Assembly (NCBI GenBank): GCA_015057115.1 | Contig: SVEZ01000012.1 | Location: 44,552-108,551, forward strand | Direction of reading: 5' to 3' | Source: Lachnospiraceae bacterium | Lineage (GTDB): Bacteria > Bacillota > Clostridia > Lachnospirales > Lachnospiraceae | DNA: 64,000 bases | Shown here: positions 34,327 through 44,191 of the stretch, one piece after another | Numbering within the stretch: position 1 is the stretch's first letter | Layout: every line of letters starts with the position of its first letter | Program-made: the position numbers and the translations under genes | The notes under the pieces: generated by a model | Databases searched by the model: none | Seen by the model: the letters and a program-made list of their open reading frames with translations, nothing else | What the model was told of the DNA's origin: nothing

Positions 34327-34355
34327 ATCATATCGCACATCAAGGAGGAAAACAA
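34327..34355 (-). promoter_or_regulatory. Predicted aroC promoter
   Basis: Minus strand TTGTTT (34355-34350), 17-bp spacer, TATGAT (34332-34327). It would give a leader of about 160 nt that includes the nested dyad. Confidence 0.5.
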
Positions 34356-34403
34356 GGCGACATTGTGATATAGGTTAATTTTGTTTTCAGAAAGGATGTA
34401 AGT

Positions 34404-35537
34404 ATGTATAAAGTTTTGAAGACCGAGGGCCGCGCGAAGCGTGCCGTTATGGAGACGGTGCATGGCACCATCCAGACACCGGTGTTTATGAATGTGGGAA
34501 CTGTTGCAGCCATTAAGGGCGCTGTTTCTACTGTAGATCTTCATGATTTGAAAACCCAGGTTCAGCTTTCCAATACCTATCATTTGCATGTTAGAACCGG
34601 TGATACGGTAATTAAGGAACTGGGGGGACTGCATAGATTTATGAACTGGGATAAGCCGATTTTAACCGATTCCGGTGGATTTCAGGTTTTTTCCCTGGCA
34701 GGACTTCGCAAGATTAAAGAAGAAGGAGTGTACTTCCATTCCCATATTGATGGCGCAAAGATTTTTATGGGACCGGAGGAGAGCATGCAGATTCAGTCCA
34801 ATCTGGCATCTACCATTGCCATGGCCTTTGATGAGTGTCCTTCAGCAGTGGCGGAGCGCAGTTATGTGGAAAATTCCGTTGCAAGAACCACCCGTTGGCT
34901 GGAACGCTGTAAGAAAGAAATGCAGCGCTTAAATTCTTTGGAGGATACCATTAATAAGAACCAGATGTTATTCGGAATCAATCAGGGTGCTATTTTTGAC
35001 GATATTCGAATTGACCACGCAAAACGCATTAGCGAACTTAATCTTGACGGCTATGCCGTAGGCGGTCTGGCAGTGGGCGAAACCCATGAGCAGATGTATC
35101 ACGTGCTGGAAGAAGTAGTGCCTTATCTGCCTCAGGACAAACCAACATATTTGATGGGAGTGGGAACTCCTGCCAATATTTTGGAGGGTGTAGAGAGGGG
35201 TATTGATTTTTTTGACTGTGTATATCCGTCACGAAACGGTCGTCACGGACATTTGTATACCAACCACGGCAAGATTAATCTTTTTAACGAAAAGTATAAA
35301 AAAGATATGCGCCCGATAGAGGAAGGCTGTCAGTGTCCGACTTGTAGGCATTACACCAGAGCCTACATCCGTCATCTTTTAAAGGCAAAGGAAATGCTGG
35401 GTATGCGTTTGTGCGTACAGCACAATCTGTATTTTTACAATGAAATGATGGAAGAAATCCGGGATGCACTGGATGAAGGCAGATTCGCAGCATATAAGAA
35501 AAATAAGCTGGAAAGTATGGCAACGCCCATAGAATAA
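34404..35537 (+). CDS. tgt: Queuine/preQ1 tRNA-ribosyltransferase
   Basis: 377 residues. Exchanges guanine 34 for preQ1 in tRNAs with GUN anticodons. Motifs: TPVFMNVGTVAAIKG, catalytic Asp region LTDSGGFQVFSL, GGLAVGE, second catalytic Asp in FFDCVYPSRNGRHGHL and the zinc site CQCPTCRHYTRAYIRHL with a later H. AGAAAGGATGTAAGT precedes the ATG. Divergent from aroC. Confidence 0.94.
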   Translation: MYKVLKTEGRAKRAVMETVHGTIQTPVFMNVGTVAAIKGAVSTVDLHDLKTQVQLSNTYHLHVRTGDTVIKELGGLHRFMNWDKPILTDSGGFQVFSLAGLRKIKEEGVYFHSHIDGAKIFMGPEESMQIQSNLASTIAMAFDECPSAVAERSYVENSVARTTRWLERCKKEMQRLNSLEDTINKNQMLFGINQGAIFDDIRIDHAKRISELNLDGYAVGGLAVGETHEQMYHVLEEVVPYLPQDKPTYLMGVGTPANILEGVERGIDFFDCVYPSRNGRHGHLYTNHGKINLFNEKYKKDMRPIEEGCQCPTCRHYTRAYIRHLLKAKEMLGMRLCVQHNLYFYNEMMEEIRDALDEGRFAAYKKNKLESMATPIE

Positions 35538-35583
35538 TTTTGGAAAGAAGTAAAATATGAATTACCAGGAAAAGGGGAGTAGT

Positions 35584-36072
35584 ATGGATAATAGTAAAAA
35601 AATGGATAAGTTAGAGATAATGGCTTTGGGAATTGAGGAAGCCAGAAAAACAATGATAGAGAATATCGGAGGACCCTTTGGTGCGGTTATCGTGAAAGAT
35701 GGTGAGGTAATTGCGGTCTCCAGTAATCACGTGCTGGGAAAATGCGATCCTACAGCGCATGCAGAAGTGGAAGCGATTCGTGAAGCCTGCAAGAAGCTTG
35801 GAACCCACGACCTTTCCGGATGCGAACTGTATGCCACCGGTTATCCCTGTCCCATGTGTTTAAGTGCCATTATTTGGGCAAACATCAAGAAAGTATATGT
35901 ATCCGGTCTGTTAGAGGACTGTGAGGAAATCGGTTTCCGGGATGATTTTATCTATAGTTTCATTATGAGCGGTTTTCGGAACAAAAAAATCTTGGATGTG
36001 GAACATCTGGATCGTAAGCCGGCACAGCAGCTCTATAAGCAGTATGCGGATATGAATAAGATTATATATTAG
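35584..36072 (+). CDS. Nucleoside/guanine deaminase-like zinc protein
   Basis: 162 residues. Cytidine-deaminase superfamily with zinc motifs HAE (TAHAEVEAIREACKKLG) and PCPMC (GYPCPMCLSAIIWANI). The later region EIGFRDDFIYS resembles guanine deaminase GuaD more than TadA. The ATG at 35584 has AAAGGGGAG upstream; an earlier ATG at 35557 is in frame but without good spacing. Possible purine salvage role. Confidence 0.82.
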   Translation: MDNSKKMDKLEIMALGIEEARKTMIENIGGPFGAVIVKDGEVIAVSSNHVLGKCDPTAHAEVEAIREACKKLGTHDLSGCELYATGYPCPMCLSAIIWANIKKVYVSGLLEDCEEIGFRDDFIYSFIMSGFRNKKILDVEHLDRKPAQQLYKQYADMNKIIY

Positions 36073-36075
36073 CAC

Positions 36076-36104
36076 TTGAAGATTGTCCGTATTTTGTGTA
36101 AAAT
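36076..36104 (+). promoter_or_regulatory. Promoter of yajC
   Basis: TTGAAG (36076-36081), 17-bp spacer, TAAAAT (36099-36104). Confidence 0.65.
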
Positions 36105-36140
36105 AGAATGTAGTAGTTTATAAAAATGGAGGATAAAAAC

Positions 36141-36443
36141 ATGATTTTAGCAACAGGTGCATCAAATCCGTTGATTTCTATTGGTATGCTGGTTGTACTG
36201 TTCGCGTTGATGTATTTTATGATGATTCGTCCGCAGCAGAAAGAAACCAAGAGAAAGAATCAGATGATTGCTGAGATGGCAGTAGGAGATACTGTTTTAA
36301 CCAGCAGTGGTTTCTACGGAACTCTTATCGATATGCAGGATGATACTGTTATCGTGGAATTCGGAAGCAACAAGAATTGCCGTATCCCGATGCAGAAGGC
36401 TGCCATTGCTGCCATTGAAAAAGCACAGGACGCCGCACAATAA
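36141..36443 (+). CDS. yajC: Preprotein translocase subunit YajC
   Basis: 100 residues. A single membrane helix (LISIGMLVVLFALMYFMMI) followed by the characteristic RPQQKETKRKNQMI and the cytoplasmic domain VGDTVLTSSGFYGTLIDMQDD ending in a conserved IPMQKAAIAAI. Accessory subunit of the SecDF-YajC complex. GGAGG lies 8 bases before the ATG at 36141, so the upstream ATG at 36126 is not used. Confidence 0.93.
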   Translation: MILATGASNPLISIGMLVVLFALMYFMMIRPQQKETKRKNQMIAEMAVGDTVLTSSGFYGTLIDMQDDTVIVEFGSNKNCRIPMQKAAIAAIEKAQDAAQ

Positions 36444-36451
36444 GTTAAGAT

Positions 36452-36481
36452 GGACATGCCCGTAAAGGGCGTGTCCTTTTT
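36452..36481 (+). terminator. Intrinsic terminator after yajC
   Basis: GGACATGCCC-GTAAA-GGGCGTGTCC (one G-U pair) followed by T5. Confidence 0.92.
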
Positions 36482-36526
36482 GCGCTATTCGCGTTAAAAT
36501 TTCAGTAAATAAGGGAGCGACAGAGG

Positions 36527-37393
36527 ATGGAAGATATAACCGAGAATATTGCCACGGATCCTCAGGAATTGGTACAGCAGAGCAATCGGTTTTTACTTTA
36601 TCTGGAAAGCTTATTGCCCCAGGCCTTAAGCTTTGCGCTGAATGTAGTAATCTCCCTGATTATCTATGCAGTTGGAGTCAAGGTTATTTCCCTGCTTCGT
36701 AAGATGCTGGGAAGAATGATGGAAAGAAGTCATCTGGATGCAGGCGTTCAATCCTTTTTGGATTCGTTAACGAAATTTACCCTGTATTTCCTACTGGTGG
36801 TATTTATCCTGACCCGCTTTGGAGTGGCGACTGCCAGTGTTACCGCACTGGTTGGTTCTGCAGGATTGGCCATTGGTCTGGCATTGCAGGGAAGCCTTGC
36901 AAATTTTGCAGGTGGTGTTCTGATTCTTATCATGAAACCTTTTGAATTGGGAGATTATATTATTACGGATGCGGGAGAAGGAACCGTAAGTCAGATTCAA
37001 ATCTGCTATACCCGTTTATTAACAATAGACAATAAGTTGGTGGTAATACCCAATGGCAAACTGTCAGACGGTGTGGTCACCAACGTTACCAAAATGGAAA
37101 AGCGCCGAATCGATTTAATCTACGGCATTGCCTATGATGCAGATCTTAAGAAGGCGAAGGATACGCTTCTTGCCGTATACAAAGAAGAACCTGCAAGACT
37201 TCCGGAGGAAGAGATAGAAATCTACGTAGATTCTTTAAGAGAGTCGGAGGTTGCCTTAGGAGCCAGAATCTGGGTGAAGACAGAAGATTACTGGCCGGTG
37301 CGGTTCAGACTTCAGGAGAGGGTACTGGAAGCGTTTCGTAAGGAGGGAATTACCATTCCCTTCCCACAGATGGAAGTTACACTACACAAATAG
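36527..37393 (+). CDS. mscS: Small-conductance mechanosensitive channel (MscS family)
   Basis: 288 residues. Three membrane helices and the pore-lining TM3 signature with Gly/Ala packing (GSAGLAIGLALQGSLANFAGG), then the beta domain (EGTVSQIQICYTRLLTIDNK, VVIPNGKLSDG) and the alpha/beta C-terminal domain ending IPFPQMEV. Opens under membrane tension during hypo-osmotic shock. AAGGGAGCGACAGAGG precedes the ATG. Confidence 0.92.
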   Translation: MEDITENIATDPQELVQQSNRFLLYLESLLPQALSFALNVVISLIIYAVGVKVISLLRKMLGRMMERSHLDAGVQSFLDSLTKFTLYFLLVVFILTRFGVATASVTALVGSAGLAIGLALQGSLANFAGGVLILIMKPFELGDYIITDAGEGTVSQIQICYTRLLTIDNKLVVIPNGKLSDGVVTNVTKMEKRRIDLIYGIAYDADLKKAKDTLLAVYKEEPARLPEEEIEIYVDSLRESEVALGARIWVKTEDYWPVRFRLQERVLEAFRKEGITIPFPQMEVTLHK

Positions 37394-37419
37394 AATTTAA
37401 GCATGAAGGGGGAAGAAGA

Positions 37420-40341
37420 ATGCTAGACATGAAGAATGTACCGGCTTACGAGCTGGTGAAACAGCAACATTTAGAGGGGTTGAACTCAGAGGGCTATGTG
37501 CTGAAGCATAAGGCAACAGGAGCAAGAATTTGTCTCCTTGCCAATGATGATGAGAACAAGGTATTCCAGATCGGATTCCGTACTCCACCATCAACCGATA
37601 CCGGTGTGCCACACATTATCGAACATACCGTCCTTTGCGGTTCTGACAAATATCCGTTAAAGGATCCTTTTGTAGAACTGATTAAAGGCTCTTTGAATAC
37701 GTTTATCAACGCCATGACCTTTAATGACAAGACAATTTATCCGGTGGCAAGCTGCAACGACAAGGACTTCCAGAACTTAATGGATGTATATTTGGATGCA
37801 GTGTTCCACCCCAACATTTACAAGTACGAGGAAATCTTCCAGCAGGAAGGCTGGCATTATGAGATGGAGAGCGAAGATGCGCCATTAACAATCAATGGTG
37901 TGGTTTATAACGAAATGAAGGGTGCTTATTCTTCACCGGAAGAGGTTATTGCAGAAGAAATGACCAAGGCACTGTTCCCGGATACCTGCTATGGCAAGGA
38001 TTCCGGCGGTAATCCGGATGCAATTCCGTCTTTAACCAGAGAAGCATTTTTGGATTTCCATCGTGCATATTATCATCCATGTAACAGCTATATTTACTTA
38101 TACGGTAACATGGATATGGAAGAGAAATTGAAATTCCTGGATGAGAAGTATCTTTCTACTTTTGAACCAAGAAAGATTGATTCCGAGATTCCGATGCAGA
38201 CACCGTTTAAAGAACAGAAGACTGTTACGAAGAAGTACTCTATTTCTTCCGAGGAAAGCGAAGATAAGAAATCAATTTTCAGCTACGGAAGCGTAGTGGA
38301 AACCGCTTTGGACAAAGAGTTGTGCGTGGCAATGTCTGTAGTTAACTATGCCTTATTGCAGATGCCGGGAGCACCATTGAAGCAGAAGCTTTTGGATGAA
38401 GGAATCGGAAGCGATATCGTTGGAAACTGGGAGACCAGCCTGAAACAGCCTATTTTTACCATCGACGTGAAGAATGTAAATCCGGACCAGTTTGATGCAT
38501 TCAAGAAGATTATGCAGGATACCCTGAAGGATGTTGTTAAGAAGGGTATCGATAAATCGGTTCTGGAAGCAGCATTAAATACCATGGAATTTAAATACAG
38601 AGAAGCGGACTTCGGTTCCTTCCCGAAGGGACTGATGTATACCATCCAGAGTATGGAAAGCTGGCTTCATGACGATACGGATCCGTTTATGCACATCGAT
38701 GCATTGGATACCTACAAGGCTCTTCGTGAGAAGATTAAGACCGATTACTATGAGAAGTTAATTACCAAATATCTCATTGAGAATCAGCACAGCGCTTTCG
38801 TTATTCTTGAGCCGGAAAAAGAGCTTGCCAATAAGAAAGCAGAAGCTCTTGCAAAAGAACTGGCTGAGAAGAAGGCTGCAATGAGCAAGGATGAAATCAA
38901 GGCAGTGGTGGAAGCTACAAAGAAGCTTCGTGCATACCAGGAAGCGCCGGACACACCGGAACAGCTGGCAACCATTCCACAGCTGAAGAGATCCGATATT
39001 AAGACCGAACCGCTGGAGATTAACAATACCGTATATAAACCGGAATCCATTCCGACACTGCACCATGATATGTTTACCAACGGTATACATTACATGCATT
39101 TGTTGTTCGACGTAAAGAAACTTTCGGATGAATTACTTCCGGCCTTGGGAGTTTTGCAGTTCGTATGGGGACTTATGGACACCGAGCATTACACCTACGC
39201 AGAGTTAAGCAAGGAGATTGACATTGCCACAGGTGGAATTGGATGTAACTTCGGTTTCTATGAGAATATTAAGACTCCGGCACAGTTTGATTTGAAGTTT
39301 ACCATTAGTTCCAAGACCTTCTACGAGAAGACCAATCGTGCCATGGAACTTATTGAGGAAATCATCGAAGGAACCAAGTATGATGATGAAAAACGGTTAA
39401 AAGAGCTGATTGCAGAGAATCGTTCCCGTATGCAGAGCGAAATCAGTGCGGCCGGAAACCGTTACGGAATCTTACGTGCCCAGTCTCACCACACCAGAAT
39501 GGGTGCGGTAAAAGACATGATTATGGGTATCGGCTTCTATCAGTATCTGGCAGATTTGGATGATAACTTTGAGGAGAAGAAGGGCAGACTGATTGCCAAC
39601 CTGAAGACATTAAAAGAAATCGTATTCCGTAAAGAGAATCTTATTGTAAGTTCAACCTGTACCAAGGAAGAGTTCGATAAGGTTCCGGAATTATTAAAAG
39701 GACTTTGCGGTCATTTAAGCCATGAGGATTACGCTTTTTCACCGAATGAACCGGTATTTGAGCCGAAGAACGAAGGCTTTACCAATTCCTCACAGGTACA
39801 GTATGTATGCCGTTCCGCAAACTTCAGAGATGCAGGCTTTAACTACACCGGAGCAATGCATTTGATGCAGACCATTCTTTCCTACGATTATCTGTGGAAT
39901 AATATTCGTGTAAAGGGTGGTGCGTATGGTTGCGGTGCTTCCATTCAGAAGAACGGAAACATTCTATTTACCACTTATCGTGATCCGCACATCAAGAGAT
40001 CCTTGGAAGTATTCCAGGGAGTTCCGGATTATCTGGAGAATTTTGAGGCGGATGAGCGTGAGATGACCAAGTACGTAATCGGAACCTTCGGCATGATAGA
40101 TACACCGTTGACACCTTGCCAGAAGGGAATGAGAAGTACGGATCTGTACCTGAAACGAATTACAATAGATGACTTGAGAAGAGAAAGACGACAGGCATTA
40201 AATGCAATGCCGGAAGACATTCATGAGATCGGAAAGATCTTAAGAGAGTCACTGAAAGAATCTTGCTACTGTGTTGTCGGTAACGAAGACAATATTAAGA
40301 AAGCAGCAGATATCTTTGATCATATCGAAAATATTAAGTAA
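37420..40341 (+). CDS. M16C zinc metalloprotease (presequence protease-like)
   Basis: 973 residues, the full size of the family. Inverted zinc motif HxxEH in PHIIEHTVLCGS with the distal Glu in NEMKGAYSSPE. A central coiled region (about residues 470-525) links the N- and C-terminal M16 halves; the C-terminal half has GGAYGCGA and TYRDPHIKRSLEVF. These enzymes enclose and degrade unfolded peptides in a chamber. AAGGGGGAAG precedes the ATG. It lies between mscS and era. Confidence 0.92.
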   Translation: MLDMKNVPAYELVKQQHLEGLNSEGYVLKHKATGARICLLANDDENKVFQIGFRTPPSTDTGVPHIIEHTVLCGSDKYPLKDPFVELIKGSLNTFINAMTFNDKTIYPVASCNDKDFQNLMDVYLDAVFHPNIYKYEEIFQQEGWHYEMESEDAPLTINGVVYNEMKGAYSSPEEVIAEEMTKALFPDTCYGKDSGGNPDAIPSLTREAFLDFHRAYYHPCNSYIYLYGNMDMEEKLKFLDEKYLSTFEPRKIDSEIPMQTPFKEQKTVTKKYSISSEESEDKKSIFSYGSVVETALDKELCVAMSVVNYALLQMPGAPLKQKLLDEGIGSDIVGNWETSLKQPIFTIDVKNVNPDQFDAFKKIMQDTLKDVVKKGIDKSVLEAALNTMEFKYREADFGSFPKGLMYTIQSMESWLHDDTDPFMHIDALDTYKALREKIKTDYYEKLITKYLIENQHSAFVILEPEKELANKKAEALAKELAEKKAAMSKDEIKAVVEATKKLRAYQEAPDTPEQLATIPQLKRSDIKTEPLEINNTVYKPESIPTLHHDMFTNGIHYMHLLFDVKKLSDELLPALGVLQFVWGLMDTEHYTYAELSKEIDIATGGIGCNFGFYENIKTPAQFDLKFTISSKTFYEKTNRAMELIEEIIEGTKYDDEKRLKELIAENRSRMQSEISAAGNRYGILRAQSHHTRMGAVKDMIMGIGFYQYLADLDDNFEEKKGRLIANLKTLKEIVFRKENLIVSSTCTKEEFDKVPELLKGLCGHLSHEDYAFSPNEPVFEPKNEGFTNSSQVQYVCRSANFRDAGFNYTGAMHLMQTILSYDYLWNNIRVKGGAYGCGASIQKNGNILFTTYRDPHIKRSLEVFQGVPDYLENFEADEREMTKYVIGTFGMIDTPLTPCQKGMRSTDLYLKRITIDDLRRERRQALNAMPEDIHEIGKILRESLKESCYCVVGNEDNIKKAADIFDHIENIK

Positions 40342-40359
40342 GAAGAGTTACGCAGTATG

Positions 40360-40378
40360 GGCAGGTGTCAAACCTGCC
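40360..40378 (+). promoter_or_regulatory. Hairpin in the era leader
   Basis: GGCAGGT (40360-40366) pairs with ACCTGCC (40372-40378), and outer TTACGC/GCGTAGTAA sequences extend the structure. No T-run; it lies about 20 bases before the era ribosome binding site. Confidence 0.45.
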
Positions 40379-40402
40379 TGTATCGCGTAGTAAAGGAGTT
40401 AT

Positions 40403-41314
40403 ATGAAGGAATTAAAATCAGGATTTGTTTCCATTATCGGAAGACCCAATGTGGGTAAATCTACCTTAATGAATTATATCATTGGACAGAAAATCGCTAT
40501 TACCTCTAAGAAACCCCAGACCACTCGTAACAAGATTCAGACGGTCTACACCAAGGAGGAAGTGGGACAGATTGTATTTCTGGACACACCGGGAATTCAC
40601 AAGGCCAATAATAAGTTGGGCGAATACATGGTGAACGTGGCGGAGCATACCATGAGAGACAGCGATGTGATTGTCTGGCTGGTGGAGCCTACGGATTACA
40701 TCGGTGCAGGAGAGAAGCACATTGCAGAAAAGTTAGGCAAGGGAAATCTTCCGGTGATTCTCGTTATCAATAAGGTGGATACGGTGAAAAAGGAAGAAAT
40801 TCTGGTTTTCATTGATACCTATCGGAAATTAATGGATTTTGATGAAATCGTGCCGGTTTCCGCCAAGACAGGAGAAAATGTGGAGGAGCTGATTGATACG
40901 ATTTTTAAGTATCTTCCTTACGGCCCTATGTTTTACGACGAGGACACCATTACCGACCAGCCGGAGAAGCAGATTGTTGCGGAGATGATTAGGGAAAAAG
41001 CGCTTCATGCACTGGATGATGAGATTCCTCACGGAATTGCGGTAGTGATTGATCGCATGAAGATGCGCAAAGGAAGAAAAATCATGGATATAGAGGCTAC
41101 CATTATTTGCGAAAGGGAGTCTCATAAGGGAATTATTATCGGCAAACAGGGAAATATGCTGAAGAAGATTGGAAGCAATGCCCGGTTTGAAATTGAGAAG
41201 ATGCTGGATTGCCAGGCAAACCTGAAGCTTTGGGTAAAAGTGCGTAAGGATTGGCGTGACAACGATGTGTTAATGAAGAACTTTGGATATGACAAAAAGA
41301 GGATTGATGAATAG
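40403..41314 (+). CDS. era: GTPase Era
   Basis: 303 residues. G1 GRPNVGKST (residues 13-21), G2 region TTRNKIQ, G3 DTPG (FLDTPGIH), G4 NKVD, G5 SAKTG, and a C-terminal KH domain with GIIIGKQGNMLKKIG that binds the 3' end of 16S rRNA. Works in 30S ribosome assembly. AAAGGAG precedes the ATG. Followed by recO, a common Firmicutes order. Confidence 0.97.
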   Translation: MKELKSGFVSIIGRPNVGKSTLMNYIIGQKIAITSKKPQTTRNKIQTVYTKEEVGQIVFLDTPGIHKANNKLGEYMVNVAEHTMRDSDVIVWLVEPTDYIGAGEKHIAEKLGKGNLPVILVINKVDTVKKEEILVFIDTYRKLMDFDEIVPVSAKTGENVEELIDTIFKYLPYGPMFYDEDTITDQPEKQIVAEMIREKALHALDDEIPHGIAVVIDRMKMRKGRKIMDIEATIICERESHKGIIIGKQGNMLKKIGSNARFEIEKMLDCQANLKLWVKVRKDWRDNDVLMKNFGYDKKRIDE

Positions 41315-41317
41315 AGC

Positions 41318-41974
41318 ATGAGTAGTGAGCGGTTAAAAATCACCGGCATGGTGCTCATCGCGGCACCGGTGGGAGATTATGATAAACGGCTTGTGATCCT
41401 GACAAAGGAACGGGGGAGGGTGACGGCTTTTGCAAGAGGTGCCAGACGACAGAATTCGGCGCTGATTGCGGCTGCCAACCCCTTTTGTTTTGCAGAATTT
41501 GAATGCTACGAGGGACGTGATTCCCTGACGGTGGTAAAAGCAAACGTGGAAAACTATTTCCGGGAACTGGCGGAACATCCGGTTTTGTGCGGATACGGTT
41601 TTTATTTTTTGGAAATCGCTAATTATTATACCCGTGAGAACCTGGACGAGACCCCTATGTTAAAGCTTTTGTACCAGTCCCTGCGAGCGCTTTTATCCGA
41701 AAAAATCGGAGAAGCGCTGGTAAGAAGGATATTCGAAATGAAAGCTATGGTTTTCAATGGCGAATACCCCATAGTGGAAACAGGACAGGGCTATGAAGAG
41801 GCCACCGTATACGCGTTGCAGTTTATTGCTGCCACGCCGGTGGAGAAGTTGTATACCTTTCAGGTTACACCGGAGGTTTTACGGGAGATGGGAAAGATTA
41901 TTGATGAGTTTATGAAACGGCATTTGGATCGGAGCTTCAAATCCCTGGAATTTATCCGTATGATGGAAAGCTGA
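41318..41974 (+). CDS. recO: DNA repair protein RecO, short form
   Basis: 218 residues. RecO N-terminal OB-fold (ITGMVLIAAPVGDYDKRLVILTKERGRVTAFARGARRQ) and a helical C-terminal domain. Most RecO proteins are around 240-250 residues and carry a four-cysteine zinc site; here only two cysteines are found, neither in a C-x-x-C arrangement, so the zinc loop appears lost. It acts in RecFOR loading of RecA. Three bases after era. Confidence 0.85.
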   Translation: MSSERLKITGMVLIAAPVGDYDKRLVILTKERGRVTAFARGARRQNSALIAAANPFCFAEFECYEGRDSLTVVKANVENYFRELAEHPVLCGYGFYFLEIANYYTRENLDETPMLKLLYQSLRALLSEKIGEALVRRIFEMKAMVFNGEYPIVETGQGYEEATVYALQFIAATPVEKLYTFQVTPEVLREMGKIIDEFMKRHLDRSFKSLEFIRMMES

Positions 41975-41982
41975 TACTTTTC

Positions 41983-42011
41983 TTTACAAACTTATGGGAA
42001 AAGAGTATAAT
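41983..42011 (+). promoter_or_regulatory. Promoter of the lipoprotein gene
   Basis: TTTACA (41983-41988), 17-bp spacer, TATAAT (42006-42011). Its position excludes the upstream ATG at 41994 as translation start. Confidence 0.8.
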
Positions 42012-42047
42012 AAAGTTTTGACGACAGCTTTATCAGGAGGAATTGGT

Positions 42048-42668
42048 ATGAGAAAAATGCGTCAACTGGCAGGGCTTTTGCTTTTGGCATGTGTATTAAC
42101 CGGCTGCGGAAGCTCTACATTTGAAACAAAAGAGAACGCAATTTATGTGAAGGATGAAGGCGAAATCATAGAAGCCAATGTGGAAGAATTCTCCAAGAAA
42201 TATTATGACGAGAAGGAACTGAAGCAATTCGTGGAAGACAGCATTGATGCCTACACGAAGGAACATGGAAAGGACGCCGTCAGCTTAACAGAGCTTACGG
42301 TTGAGAAGAAGGTTGCCACCATGTTTTTACAATACGAAAACGGTGATGCCTTTAAGGGTTTCCACGGGGAAGACTTTTTTGCCGGAACCATGGCAGATGC
42401 CCTGGCAAAGGGGTATAGTCTGGACGGTCGCTTTTTCAAAGTAAAGGGAAAGAAAATCGGCGAAGAAGAAGCGGTTGACACCCTGGAAGATGGTCTGAAG
42501 GTTGTAATAATGAAGGAACGTATGGGCATTCAGGTGGATGGAAAGATTTGCTATGTGTCCGATAACGTTACAGTAGTCAATGACCATACCGTATCACCGG
42601 TAAGGGATGAGAATAACGAAGTTATACCGCATTACGGAGAAGAGTATATCACCGTAATTTACAAATAA
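42048..42668 (+). CDS. Uncharacterised lipoprotein
   Basis: 206 residues. Signal peptide with lipobox LTGC (MRKMRQLAGLLLLACVLTGC), then an alpha/beta region without a motif I recognise (FETKENAIYVKDEGEIIEANVE by position 24-45, and a late EYITVIYK). AGGAGGAATTGGT precedes the ATG and the promoter is 37 bases upstream. It probably shares a transcript with glyQS, 12 bases downstream. Function unknown. Confidence 0.8.
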   Translation: MRKMRQLAGLLLLACVLTGCGSSTFETKENAIYVKDEGEIIEANVEEFSKKYYDEKELKQFVEDSIDAYTKEHGKDAVSLTELTVEKKVATMFLQYENGDAFKGFHGEDFFAGTMADALAKGYSLDGRFFKVKGKKIGEEEAVDTLEDGLKVVIMKERMGIQVDGKICYVSDNVTVVNDHTVSPVRDENNEVIPHYGEEYITVIYK

Positions 42669-42680
42669 GGAGAGATAATA

Positions 42681-44069
42681 ATGGAAAAGACAATGGAAAA
42701 AATCGTTGCCCTGGCAAAGTCCAGAGGTTTTGTGTACCCGGGATCCGAAATTTACGGAGGCCTGGCAAATACTTGGGATTACGGAAACTTAGGTGTAGAA
42801 TTTAAGAATAATGTAAAGAAAGCCTGGTGGAAGAAATTCATCCAGGAGAATCCATACAACGTAGGAGTTGATTGTGCAATTCTCATGAATCCACAGACCT
42901 GGGTAACTACCGGGCATGTAGGTGGTTTCTCTGATCCTTTGATGGATTGTAAGGAATGTCATGCAAGATTCCGTGCGGATCAGCTGATTGAAGATTTCAA
43001 CAGCGCAAACGGTCTGACACTGGACAAACCATTAGATGCCATGACTACCGAGGAAATGCAGAACTACATTGCAGAGAAGAACATTCCATGTCCAACCTGC
43101 GGTAAGCACAATTATACCGACATTCGTCAGTTTAACTTAATGTTCAAGACCTTCCAGGGCGTTACCGAGGAAGCAAAGAACACCGTATACTTACGTCCGG
43201 AAACAGCGCAGGGTATTTTCTTAAACTTTAAGAATGTACAGAGAACATCCAGAAAGAAGATTCCATTCGGTATCGGTCAGGTTGGTAAGTCCTTCCGTAA
43301 CGAGATTACACCGGGTAACTTTACTTTCCGTACCAGAGAGTTCGAGCAGATGGAATTGGAATTTTTCTGCGAGCCGGGAACCGACCTTGAGTGGCATAAA
43401 TACTGGAAAGATTTCTGCGTAAACTGGTTAAAGAGTCTGGGACTTAAGGATGAAGAGCTTCGTTTAAGAGATCATGATCCGGAAGAACTTGCTTTTTACA
43501 GTAACGCAACAACAGATATTGAGTATCTTTTCCCATTCGGTTGGGGCGAATTGTGGGGAATCGCCGATCGTACCGATTATGATTTAAATCGTCATCAGGA
43601 AGCATCCAAAGTGGATCTTACCTATTTTGATGATGAGAAGAAGGAAAAATATATTCCTTACGTTATCGAGCCATCATTGGGAGCTGACCGTGTGGCATTG
43701 GCATTTTTATGCGCAGCTTATGATGAAGAGGAGTTGGAAGGCGGCGACATGCGTACCGTACTTCATTTCCATCCGGCGTTGGCACCGGTTAAGATTGGTG
43801 TGCTTCCGCTCTCCAAGAAGTTAAATGATGGGGCATTAAAAATCTTCGAGGAATTAAGCAAGACCTGGTACTGCGAGTTCGATGACAGAGGAAACATCGG
43901 TAAGCGTTACAGAAGACAGGATGAGATTGGAACACCGTTCTGTGTAACATACGATTTTGAATCCGAAGAGGATCATGCTGTAACAGTACGTGATCGTGAT
44001 ACCATGGAGCAGGAGCGTGTAGCAATTGCAGATCTGAATGAATATTTTGCAAAAAAACTCGCTTTCTAG
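42681..44069 (+). CDS. glyQS: Glycyl-tRNA synthetase, dimeric class II
   Basis: 462 residues. Charges tRNA-Gly. Class II motifs: [18 protein letters not shown], motif 2 in [34 protein letters not shown], motif 3 [12 protein letters not shown] and a C-terminal anticodon-binding domain ([15 protein letters not shown] ... [21 protein letters not shown] by region). No T-box leader was seen upstream. AAGGAGAGATAATA precedes the ATG. Confidence 0.97.
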   Translation: MEKTMEKIVALAKSRGFVYPGSEIYGGLANTWDYGNLGVEFKNNVKKAWWKKFIQENPYNVGVDCAILMNPQTWVTTGHVGGFSDPLMDCKECHARFRADQLIEDFNSANGLTLDKPLDAMTTEEMQNYIAEKNIPCPTCGKHNYTDIRQFNLMFKTFQGVTEEAKNTVYLRPETAQGIFLNFKNVQRTSRKKIPFGIGQVGKSFRNEITPGNFTFRTREFEQMELEFFCEPGTDLEWHKYWKDFCVNWLKSLGLKDEELRLRDHDPEELAFYSNATTDIEYLFPFGWGELWGIADRTDYDLNRHQEASKVDLTYFDDEKKEKYIPYVIEPSLGADRVALAFLCAAYDEEELEGGDMRTVLHFHPALAPVKIGVLPLSKKLNDGALKIFEELSKTWYCEFDDRGNIGKRYRRQDEIGTPFCVTYDFESEEDHAVTVRDRDTMEQERVAIADLNEYFAKKLAF

Positions 44070-44080
44070 GACACAGAGGC

Positions 44081-44109
44081 TTGCAGTTCGTATAAAAGTA
44101 GGATATAAT
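44081..44109 (+). promoter_or_regulatory. Promoter of the aminotransferase gene
   Basis: TTGCAG (44081-44086), 17-bp spacer, TATAAT (44104-44109). Confidence 0.75.
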
Positions 44110-44191
44110 TAATTGCTGTGTTTAGTTCACAAAACTGACACAGAGTAGGTTATAGAAGGAAAATAATGTATAGAAATGAGGAGGGCCAGAA

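Noticed and set aside
34161..34634. N-terminal extension of chorismate synthase
   Set aside because: Family proteins start at the MAGSTFGNN position, where AAGGAGG is found; the extension includes the promoter and palindrome region.
42669..42680. T-box upstream of glyQS
   Set aside because: Only 12 bases separate glyQS from the lipoprotein gene and no T-box motif was seen in either leader.
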